From Motilibacter deserti (lineage in GTDB: Bacteria > Actinomycetota > Actinomycetes > Motilibacterales > Motilibacteraceae): 64,000 nucleotides of DNA. Of this stretch, positions 56,999 to 63,899 are shown piece by piece. Both the position numbers and the translations under genes were made by a program. The notes under the pieces were generated by a model that searched no databases, was not told the origin of the DNA, and worked only from the letters and a program-made list of their open reading frames with translations. How positions within the stretch are numbered: the stretch's first letter is position 1; each line of letters opens with the position of its first letter. The stretch lies in the NCBI RefSeq assembly GCF_011250635.1, contig NZ_JAANNP010000004.1, positions 1-64,000 on the forward strand, in the 5' to 3' direction.

Positions 56999-57214
56999 AT
57001 GAGCCACATCGTTCCGACCGAAGGCCCGGACGACGCGCTGGGGCACGTGAGCCTGGGCGACCCCGGCGAGATCCCCGTCGAGGGCGGGCGTGCCCGTCTC
57101 CCGCTCCCGGGCGACGAGGACGACGCGCACGGCCACCGGGTCATCGCCGCGCAGGGTGACGAGGGCGGCCAGGGCGAGCAGGGCGGCGACGAGCCCCGCC
57201 TCATCGCGCAGTAG
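56999..57214 (+). CDS. Small acidic protein, possible peptidase substrate
   Basis: A 71-residue, hydrophilic, Gly/Asp/Glu-rich protein without Cys. Two similar short segments, HRVIAAQGDE and PRLIAQ, lie near the C-terminal half. No domain is recognised. ATG with GGGGAG 5 bases upstream, and a perfect hairpin 20 bases after the stop, mark it as a separate unit. Its place directly after an intracellular subtilase and before an exporter-like gene makes a processed peptide possible, but nothing proves it. Confidence 0.6.
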   Translation: MSHIVPTEGPDDALGHVSLGDPGEIPVEGGRARLPLPGDEDDAHGHRVIAAQGDEGGQGEQGGDEPRLIAQ

Positions 57215-57233
57215 GGCCTCGGCCCACCCCAGT

Positions 57234-57264
57234 GGCCGGGGACGCGTCTGCCGCGTCCCCGGCC
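57234..57264 (+). terminator. Terminator after the small acidic protein gene
   Basis: A perfect 12-bp stem GGCCGGGGACGC/GCGTCCCCGGCC (57234-57245 and 57253-57264) with a 7-base loop. A GTG at 57232 would start the MFS gene inside this hairpin, so the MFS start was moved to 57304. Confidence 0.85.
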
Positions 57265-57303
57265 GCTGCTGTCCACCGCCCGTACCGTCCTCCGGAGAGA
57301 CCC

Positions 57304-58974
57304 GTGCCGGCTCGAACCCGCGGCCGCTACCGCAGCGCCCTGCGCTCGCGCGACCTGCGCGTCCTGCTCGCCGCGTTCACCGTGGACGCGATCGGCAGCT
57401 GGGCATACAACGTCGTCCTCGTCGTCTACGTGTTCGACCGGACCGGCTCCGCGGGCATGATCGCGGTCACCACCGCGTGCGGCTGGCTGCCCCGGCTCCT
57501 CTTCTCCGCGTACGCCGGGGTGCTCGCCGACCGCTACGAGCGCTCGCGGGTCATGGTCATGTCCGCCCTCGTGTGCAGTGCGGTGACCTTCGCGCTGGCC
57601 GCCGTCCTCGCCGTCGACGGGCCGCTGGCGATCGTCCTCGGGCTGCACGCGCTCATCGCGCTGTGCAACACGCCGTACGCGCCGGCCGTGCAGGCGGTCG
57701 TCCCGGACACCGTGCCGGAGGAGGACCTCGCCCCGGCCAACGCGCTCTTCGGGTCCCTCGAGAACCTCGTCACCGTGGCCGGCCCGGCCATCGGCGCGCT
57801 GCTGCTGCTCACCGGTGAGCCCGAGGTCGGCGTGCTCCTGGACGCCGTCACCTTCCTGCTCGCAGCCGTCATGCTCTCCCGGCTCCGGGTACGCAGCCGC
57901 GGGGACGCCGCCGACGGGCGGAGCCCGCTCGGGCGGCAGCTCGCCGCGGGCGTGGCCGCCCTGCGAGCCGAGCGAACGGCCCTCGTCCTCACCGTGTATT
58001 GCGCGCTCGACAGCGCGGTCTACGGCGCGCTCACCGTGCTCTTCGTCCCGCTCAGCGTGAAGTACGGGACCGGCCCCGACGGCTACGGCTACCTGCTCGC
58101 GAGCATGGCGCTGGGCGGCGTCCTCGCCGCAGGCCTGGTCAACCAGCTCGCGTCGGCACCCCGTCTCGCGCCCGTCATCGTGGGCGGCATGTGCCTGCTG
58201 GCGCTGCCCGTCGCCCTGGCCGCGCAGGTGCCGTGGCCGGTGCTCGGCGCGCTCGTCCTCGTGATCTCCGGCGCAGGGATGCTCGCCGTCGACGTGCTCG
58301 CGGTGACGGCGCTGCAGCGCGACGTGCCGAGCAACGTGCTCAGCCGGGTCTTCGGGATCCTCAACTCGCTCGTGCTTGCCGCCATCCTGCTTTCCAGCGC
58401 CGCGACGAGCGCGCTGCTGAGCGTGCTGTCGCTCGAGGCCACCGCGGCCCTCGTCGGGCTGGGCATCGCCGCGGTCAGCGTCGCCGGGATGGCGCCCCTG
58501 CTGCGCGCCGACCGGTCCTCTGCCGACGACGTCCGGCTGCTCGGCCGGCGAGTCGCGCTCCTCGAAGGCCTGGACCTCTTCGCCGGCGCGACCCGCCCGA
58601 CGATGGAGCAGCTGGCCCGCTCGGCGCAGGAGGTCGAGCTCGCCGATGGAGACGTGGCCGTCGCGGAGGGCGATCCGGCCGACGCGCTCTACGTCCTCGT
58701 GCACGGTACGGTCACGGTCACCGCACGAGGATCGCTGCTGGCGGAGCTGTCGGCCCCCGCGTACTTCGGCGAGATCGGTGTGCTGCGCGGCGTCCCCCGG
58801 ACGGCGACCGTGACGGCGGCGGAGCCGGTGTCGCTCTGGCGGGTGTCGGGCGCCGACTTCCTCACCGCGCTGGAGACGGGCAGCGCGAGCCCGGCGATGC
58901 TCGGGACGGTCAGTGCTCGGCTGGCGCGAGGCGGGGTGCCGGCGGTCGTGCATCCGGCGCCGGCGGGGGCTTGA
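57304..58974 (+). CDS. MFS transporter fused to a cyclic-nucleotide-binding domain
   Basis: A 556-residue fusion. Residues about 15-400 form a 12-helix MFS protein: VDAIGSWAYNVVLVVYVFDRTGSAG at helix 1, GVLADRYERSRVMV as motif A, and NALFGSLENLVTVAGPAIGALL in the middle. The final 150 residues form a CRP-like cNMP domain: VELADGDVAVAEGDPADALYVLVHGTVTV, YFGEIGVLRGVPRTATVTA with the phosphate-binding EIGVL..RTATV loop. So a nucleotide could control transport. GTG at 57304 has GGAGAG about 6 bases upstream. The substrate is unknown. Confidence 0.88.
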   Translation: MPARTRGRYRSALRSRDLRVLLAAFTVDAIGSWAYNVVLVVYVFDRTGSAGMIAVTTACGWLPRLLFSAYAGVLADRYERSRVMVMSALVCSAVTFALAAVLAVDGPLAIVLGLHALIALCNTPYAPAVQAVVPDTVPEEDLAPANALFGSLENLVTVAGPAIGALLLLTGEPEVGVLLDAVTFLLAAVMLSRLRVRSRGDAADGRSPLGRQLAAGVAALRAERTALVLTVYCALDSAVYGALTVLFVPLSVKYGTGPDGYGYLLASMALGGVLAAGLVNQLASAPRLAPVIVGGMCLLALPVALAAQVPWPVLGALVLVISGAGMLAVDVLAVTALQRDVPSNVLSRVFGILNSLVLAAILLSSAATSALLSVLSLEATAALVGLGIAAVSVAGMAPLLRADRSSADDVRLLGRRVALLEGLDLFAGATRPTMEQLARSAQEVELADGDVAVAEGDPADALYVLVHGTVTVTARGSLLAELSAPAYFGEIGVLRGVPRTATVTAAEPVSLWRVSGADFLTALETGSASPAMLGTVSARLARGGVPAVVHPAPAGA

Positions 58975-59073
58975 GCCAAGGCTGTGGGCCCGCGGGCCTG
59001 ATGGCGGCCGGCGCGGCGACCGCCTGTGGATCGTCGGGGAAGGCGTGCGGTCAGCTGCGGCAAGGTCGCAGCC

Positions 59074-60279
59074 GTGACCATCTCAGTGGCGAGCGAGCCG
59101 TCGGCAGGACTGCCGCCTGGCCCGCGAGCGCTGCTCGAGGAGGCGCTCGGCGAGCTTCAGGCGCTGGATCCGGAGAGCGTGTCCGCGACCGGGCTCGCGG
59201 ACGCGATCCGGACCGTGCAGACGTGGGAGCGGCGGCTCGCGGCGTTCCGGGCGCGGCTGGTCGGCGAGTTCGAGGCACGCGGGGCGTGCCTGGCCGAGGG
59301 CGCGCTGAGCCCGACGGCCTGGCTGGAGCGCGAGCTGAACCTGACGCGGGGTGAGGCGCACGCGGCCCGCCGTGCAGCGCGTGTGTCGCGGGCGCTGCCG
59401 GAAGTCGCGGCCGCGTTCGCCTCGGGGGAGCTGACTGCGCGGCAGATCGACCAGCTCGGTCATGTCGTCGACCGGCACGGCGCAGGTGCCGTCCGGCAGT
59501 TCGAGCCGGAACTGGTGTCGGTCGGCCGGACAGCTCCGGCGAAGGAGCTCGGCGCGGTGTTGCGCCGGGTCGAGCACGGGTTGGACCCTGACCGGGCACG
59601 CGAGGCCGAGCTGCGACGGCTGGCGGGCAGGCACCTGACGCTGACGCGCACCGGCGACGGGATGTGGGACGTGCACGGCATGCTCGCGCCGGAAGACGGC
59701 GAGGTGCTGCAGTCCGCGCTGCTACCGCTCGCCGGCCCGGTCCCGCAGCCGGACGGTTCCGAGGACCTGCGGTTGAGCGGCGAACGACAGCTTGACGCGC
59801 TCGTCGAGCTGTGCCGGAGGGCACTGGACCGGGGCGACCTCCCGGACCTCGGCGGGGACAAGCCCCACGTCACGCTCGTGGTCGACCTCGCGACGCTGCG
59901 CCAGGAGAGCGTGTGGGGAGGGAGCTCGGCGTCGGCGCTGTGGGGTGCCTCGCTGGGCAGAGACGCGTTGCTGCGGCTCTGTTGCGACTCCTCGGTCTCG
60001 ACCGTGGTCTCCGACGGTCTCGCGGTGGGACGACTCGATCCCGCCGCCCTTGGCGCCCTCCGGGACGGGCAGGGTCGGCTGTCGGGCCTCGGGCTACCCC
60101 TGGCCTCCGGGCGGACCATCCGCTCGGTGTCACCCGCCCAGCGCCGGGCGCTCGTCATGCGCGACGGAGGGTGTGTGTTCCCCGCGTGCGCGCGATCACC
60201 CGGCTTCAGCGACGCGCATCACGTCGTCCACTGGGCCCATGGAGGTGACACGGAGCTCGCGAACCTCGCCAGTCGTTGA
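59074..60279 (+). pseudogene. DUF222 / HNH gene cut in its HNH motif (13E12 family, truncated)
   Basis: A 401-residue frame homologous to the DUF222/HNH gene at 11063. DUF222 is complete, and the HNH begins (CVFPACARSPGFSDAHHVVHWAHGGDTELANL), but the frame then reads A-S-R-stop. The intact copy continues ILLCRRHHRIVH. Sequence similarity ends at about 60267, exactly where the gene should read the last HNH strand and helix. The missing part is probably at the far end of the element, outside the window. The truncated protein lacks the last metal and catalytic His residues. Confidence 0.88.
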
Positions 60280-60397
60280 GACATCCCCCTGCGGCGACCG
60301 CGCTCGACAGACTTCCTCAATCTTCACATTCGTCTCCCGGTGCACCTGCCGACGTGGAAGGCTGTCGCGACGAACACTCAACGGGGAGGACTGCACG

Positions 60398-62071
60398 GTG
60401 GTCGTGATACCAGAGGAACTCATTACCCTTGCTGCCGACAAGAGGCTGATACCGTTCCTGGGGGCGGGCTTCTCCGATTCCTTAAACCTTCCGACATGGG
60501 AGTCGATGCTGCGAGCTTTATGTACTAGCATCGAGGGTTCGCTATCCTTCGACGAGCTTCGGCAGGCAACTGGGAACGATTATTTGCAGATCGCCGAGTA
60601 TCTCTATCTCAAATGCGACCGCCACATTGGGCCGATTCGACACCAACTTGAGCGTAGCTTGAGCTCTCACATCAGCCCCCTGGTGTCTGACCCCCACCTA
60701 GAACTCGCAAATCTAGGTGCGCCACAGATCTACACAACGAACTATGACGACCTCATCGAGGAAACCTATAGGCGACTCGCGCTGCCGGTGAGCGTGGTTG
60801 TGCTGCCGAAGCATGTAGCACTTGCTCACACCGACCGTACTCAGATTGTGAAGTATCATGGTGACCTTCAACACGAACAGACACTAGTCCTGACGGAGTC
60901 GGCGTACTACAAACGACTGGACTTCGAGTCGCCAATGGACTTGAAGTTCCGTTCTGACCTGTTGGGCAAGTCGGTCTTGTTTATGGGTTACAGCTTCCGT
61001 GATGTGAATATTCGTATCGTGTGGTTCAAGCTCATGGAGATGATGCGGGATATTCCAGAGGCCGACCGCCGCCCCTCATACATAGTGCGTTTGGAATCGA
61101 ACGCAGCCCTTGAAGAGCTCTATAGTGCTGTAGGGCTGAAGACTGTCGTACTCAGTCCTGACGGGCCGGTGAAGGACCGCGCAGATCGGGCACGCTTGCT
61201 CGCTGATTTCCTGCTCGAGTTGTCTACACGTGCAGGCACGCGTGCCTCCGGTGGACAGGTAATTGCATCCGGGGCGCTGCTTCGTGCCGTCGAAACGCAG
61301 ATTCAAGAAACCGAACGCATCTTCTCGCCATTTCTTGGTGAGCCGAGGCTTGGCGGCGCGGGCATCCTCGGAGCACGCGATAAATATGTCGGCAAGTTGC
61401 TGAGTGCGGTGATTCCCGAGCCGCACGTGAGCGCGACGCATCAGGCGCTGGAGAAGGCCATGCCCTACCTAGGGATGGATGACTTTGTCAGTATCGCACG
61501 CCGGATTCCGGCGTCGCGCACGTTGACAGAGAATGTCGTCCGGATGCTGGCGGCCGGCGGTCATGAAGAGGCGCGGTCGACGAAGCGGCGACTAGTTCAC
61601 TCTCTCTCTGACTGGTCCAAAATCTGGAGTTGTCCCGTTGGCTCGAAGACAGCCGACTTCGTGCTGCGGGCCTTCGCCAAGGAGATTACGTACCAGAGCC
61701 AGCAGGGGGCGGACGAGGATATCGCCTACTTGGCGGACCTTGTCGCTCGCATCAGTCAGGGCGACCTCGTTGATGGGTCCAAGGTGGATGCTCTCCGAGG
61801 AGAGGCGGCCGAACTGCTTGGCATTGCGCGGCTTGTCTATCCGAGTATCGGCGACCTTCAGCCGGCCCGGGACGCTCCTCCCCAACTCAGCTCCGTACTG
61901 CAGGAGGTTTCCCAGCGAGCGACGGCGTTTGCGCCGGTTGAGTTGCCACGTGCCGCCCTCGACTCTCTCAGAATGAAAGAACTCAGGCTGAATATTGACG
62001 GCAGAGAAGGAGTCAGAGCGCGCCCACAACCCGCGCCTCGTCGCCGACCGTCCGTCGCACGCCCGTCTTGA
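60398..62071 (+). CDS. SIR2-domain protein, candidate NAD-hydrolysing anti-phage effector
   Basis: A 557-residue protein. Residues about 10-210 are a SIR2_2-type (PF13289-like) domain: RLIPFLGAGFSDSLNLPTW binds NAD, IYTTNYDDLIE holds the key Asn (N115), VKYHGDL the catalytic His (H154), and LFMGYSFRDVNIR (197-206) the third motif. Residues 210-557 are mostly helical and unrelated to anything I recognise. This two-part layout is seen in defence proteins that deplete NAD on phage infection (DSR, Thoeris-like and SIR2-Argonaute systems). GTG has GGGGAGGA 7 bases upstream. The gene is visibly less GC-rich than its surroundings until its last roughly 20 codons, which are GC-rich and repetitive (RPQPAPRRRPSVARPS) and may be junction sequence. 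Confidence 0.85.
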   Translation: MVVIPEELITLAADKRLIPFLGAGFSDSLNLPTWESMLRALCTSIEGSLSFDELRQATGNDYLQIAEYLYLKCDRHIGPIRHQLERSLSSHISPLVSDPHLELANLGAPQIYTTNYDDLIEETYRRLALPVSVVVLPKHVALAHTDRTQIVKYHGDLQHEQTLVLTESAYYKRLDFESPMDLKFRSDLLGKSVLFMGYSFRDVNIRIVWFKLMEMMRDIPEADRRPSYIVRLESNAALEELYSAVGLKTVVLSPDGPVKDRADRARLLADFLLELSTRAGTRASGGQVIASGALLRAVETQIQETERIFSPFLGEPRLGGAGILGARDKYVGKLLSAVIPEPHVSATHQALEKAMPYLGMDDFVSIARRIPASRTLTENVVRMLAAGGHEEARSTKRRLVHSLSDWSKIWSCPVGSKTADFVLRAFAKEITYQSQQGADEDIAYLADLVARISQGDLVDGSKVDALRGEAAELLGIARLVYPSIGDLQPARDAPPQLSSVLQEVSQRATAFAPVELPRAALDSLRMKELRLNIDGREGVRARPQPAPRRRPSVARPS

Positions 62072-62167
62072 CTTGAAGTAGCAACGTAACTCGTTGGCGC
62101 TGCTGCTGGTGGCTCGACCAGGCTGAGGCGTCCTTCTGGTCGTGGCGGCTTGTCGGTGCGGAGGAGT

Positions 62168-62206
62168 GCGTCAAGGGCGCGGAGCGGCGGAGCGCACCCT
62201 TGACGC
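62168..62206. other. Strong hairpin between the SIR2 and HTH genes
   Basis: GCGTCAAGGG (62168-62177) pairs perfectly with CCCTTGACGC (62197-62206) and extends by GCGC/GCGC with one bulge. It lies 97 bases after the SIR2 stop and about 600 bases before the Rep gene, so it may be the SIR2 terminator or the nick-site hairpin of a rolling-circle origin. Confidence 0.6.
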
Positions 62207-62275
62207 GCGAGGGAGCGCTGGCAGGCTGCAGCGACGGGAAGGGCGCTAGGGAAACGTCCCGCGCTCCGTCAGCCC

Positions 62276-62298
62276 CCAGTCCTAGGCTCTGGGACTGG
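62276..62298. promoter_or_regulatory. AGTCC/GGACT palindrome 1, before the HTH gene
   Basis: CCAGTCC and GGACTGG are separated by 9 bases, 11 bases before the HTH start and overlapping its ribosome site. Related palindromes stand before the Rep gene. Confidence 0.6.
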
Positions 62299-62309
62299 AG
62301 GTGGTGCGC

Positions 62310-62735
62310 GTGGGAGACTTCCGAGCGCAGCGGATGCCCTCGCCTGAGGGGCGAGGCATCGCGCGCGGGCGCTGGCAGCAGGCGTGGGACGCGTACTCGC
62401 GCGCGGTGGAGAAGGCCGCGGCCCCTGTGGTGGAGCCTCTGCTGCGGCCGATCACGAGCCGCATCGGGGCTGCCCGCGCGGAGGAGACGCTGGGCTTCTG
62501 GCTGCTCTGGCACCTGGAGGGCGGCTTCGAGGGGCTCCAGCGGCTCGGGATGAGCCGGTCCGGCGTGTACCGGCGGGTGGCGGCCTTCCGCAAGCTGACC
62601 GGCGTCCATCCCGACGAGTTCAAGCTGCCCGGCGTAACGCTCGATCTAGAGGCGTATGTCGCTGCCTCGGCCTCAACGGGGCCTCAGCAGGCGGAGCCGC
62701 CGCCCATCGGGGACGAGCCAGACACCACGTCCTAG
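62310..62735 (+). CDS. HTH-type regulatory protein of the element
   Basis: A 141-residue protein. The C-terminal half has EETLGFWLLWHLEGGFEGLQRLGMSRSGVYRRVAAFRKLTG, where LGMSRSGVYRRVAAF looks like an HTH recognition unit. The N-terminus is basic and then helical. Small HTH genes of this kind often sit before rep genes on actinobacterial elements. The start was set at GTG 62310, 8 bases after GGAGG; earlier GTGs in frame have no room for an SD. It may control itself and rep through the AGTCC palindromes. Confidence 0.7.
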   Translation: MGDFRAQRMPSPEGRGIARGRWQQAWDAYSRAVEKAAAPVVEPLLRPITSRIGAARAEETLGFWLLWHLEGGFEGLQRLGMSRSGVYRRVAAFRKLTGVHPDEFKLPGVTLDLEAYVAASASTGPQQAEPPPIGDEPDTTS

Positions 62736-62741
62736 TCGCAC

Positions 62742-62752
62742 AGTCCGGGACT
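62742..62752. promoter_or_regulatory. AGTCC/GGACT palindrome 2
   Basis: AGTCCGGGACT, an 11-base palindrome in the gap between the HTH and Rep genes. Confidence 0.55.
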
Positions 62753-62769
62753 AAGCGGGCACTTCGAGC

Positions 62770-62792
62770 TATAGTCCCACCTCGTGGGACTA
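62770..62792 (+). promoter_or_regulatory. Rep promoter with AGTCC/GGACT palindrome 3 over the start codon
   Basis: TATAGT at 62770-62775 is a good -10 box 8 bases before the GTG at 62784. TAGTCCCA-CCTCG-TGGGACTA (62772-62792) is a perfect 8-bp palindrome whose right arm includes the start codon. The Rep mRNA would be leaderless and open to repression or folding. Confidence 0.65.
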
Positions 62793-63545
62793 GAGCAGCG
62801 CCTGGCGGCGCCCGTTGGTGCGACGTGGGCGCTGTCGCTGTACCCGGAAGCGGCCGAGGGTGGCGGCTGCTTCGTTCCGTCGCGTCCGCCGGCCCGGAGA
62901 ACGGGCCGACGAGGCGCGGCCGAGCATCCAGAGCGGGCGCGGACGGAGGCCGCGCGCCGCGCGCGGGCGGCGCTGCGCCGGTACTGCGCGGCGAACCGGC
63001 TGAACCGGCTGGGGACGTTGACCTATCGCGGCGCCGGGTGCCATGACCCGGCCCAGGCCCGCGCCGATGCCGCCGGCTTCTTTCGCGCTCTGCGCGACGG
63101 GCTCGGCGGCCGGCCGCTGCCGTATGTGTGGGTGCCCGAGTGGCACAAGTCCGGGCACGGGCTGCACCTGCACTTCGCGGTCGGCCGGTTCGTCCGCCGG
63201 TCGCTAATCGAGTCGTCATGGGGACGCGGTTTCGTTCACATCAAGCTCCTCGGCGACCTGCCCGTCGGTGCCGGGCCGCTGGGAGAGGCGCGCAGAGCGG
63301 CGGGCTACCTGTCCAAGTACGTCGCGAAGTCCTTCAGCGACGATGACCGGCCGGCGGGGCTGCACCGTTACGACGTAGCGCAGGGTTTCCAGCCCCGCAA
63401 GCAGCGGCTCACTGCCACCTCGTCCGCCGGCGTGCTCGCAGCCGCGTCCGCTGTGATGGGCTCTGCGCCGGAACGTATCTGGTCGTCGGCCGAGGTGGAG
63501 GACTGGCAGGGGCCGCCGGCGCTGTGGGCGCAGTGGGCGGCCTGA
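62784..63545 (+). CDS. rep: HUH-type rolling-circle replication protein (Rep)
   Basis: A 253-residue protein. LGTLTY (76-81) is Rep motif I. HGLHLHFAVGRF (HLH at 128-130) is the HUH metal site. GYLSKYVAKSF (Tyr 175 and Tyr 179) supplies the nicking Tyr pair with Lys between. It should nick one DNA strand at its origin and stay bound to it, starting rolling-circle replication or transfer of the element. It carries no helicase domain. The start codon lies in a palindrome behind a TATAGT -10 box. It is followed 6 bases later by a small ORF. Confidence 0.85.
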   Translation: MGLEQRLAAPVGATWALSLYPEAAEGGGCFVPSRPPARRTGRRGAAEHPERARTEAARRARAALRRYCAANRLNRLGTLTYRGAGCHDPAQARADAAGFFRALRDGLGGRPLPYVWVPEWHKSGHGLHLHFAVGRFVRRSLIESSWGRGFVHIKLLGDLPVGAGPLGEARRAAGYLSKYVAKSFSDDDRPAGLHRYDVAQGFQPRKQRLTATSSAGVLAAASAVMGSAPERIWSSAEVEDWQGPPALWAQWAA

Positions 63546-63551
63546 CCCGGC

Positions 63552-63899
63552 ATGGCGCGACGCGCGGGCAAGCGGTCTGCTGTCTCGATGGAGGACGTGC
63601 GGGCGTGGGTGGAGCGGTCGTGCGAGGAGCAGGGCCTGCCGGTGCATCTGGAGGACCCGGCGACGCTGGGCAAGGTGCAGGCGCTGCTGACCGGGACGGC
63701 GCCGAAGCCGCGGGCGCAAGCGCGCAGCGCGAGCACGCGGGCCGGGGCCGGCCGGTCAGACCCTCCACCTTGGGGTGATTCTGTTGATGTCCAGGGACTG
63801 GGCTCCGCGGGTGCCGGGGGCGATGATCGCGTGGTCGAGGACGGCGGCGACGATCGCGCGCTGCCGGTCCAGGTTCAGCTCGGCCCATTGGGCGCGTAG
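63552..63899 (+). CDS. Small ORF after rep, partly antisense to the recombinase
   Basis: A 115-residue frame. The first 70 residues (SMEDVRAWVERSCEEQGLPVHLEDPATLGKVQALL) look like a real short helical protein of the type found behind rep on actinobacterial elements. The last 45 residues are the antisense of the conserved recombinase C-terminus and may not be natural. No SD is seen; it could be translated by coupling to rep. Confidence 0.5.
   Translation: MARRAGKRSAVSMEDVRAWVERSCEEQGLPVHLEDPATLGKVQALLTGTAPKPRAQARSASTRAGAGRSDPPPWGDSVDVQGLGSAGAGGDDRVVEDGGDDRALPVQVQLGPLGA

Noticed and set aside
57232-57303. MFS start at GTG 57232
   Set aside because: This start lies within a terminator hairpin, while GTG 57304 has a good ribosome site and begins just before the first helix.
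61592-62029. Minus-strand frame of 145 residues inside the SIR2 gene, as a possible antitoxin or partner
   Set aside because: It is wholly antisense to the SIR2 gene and has no ribosome site or family match.
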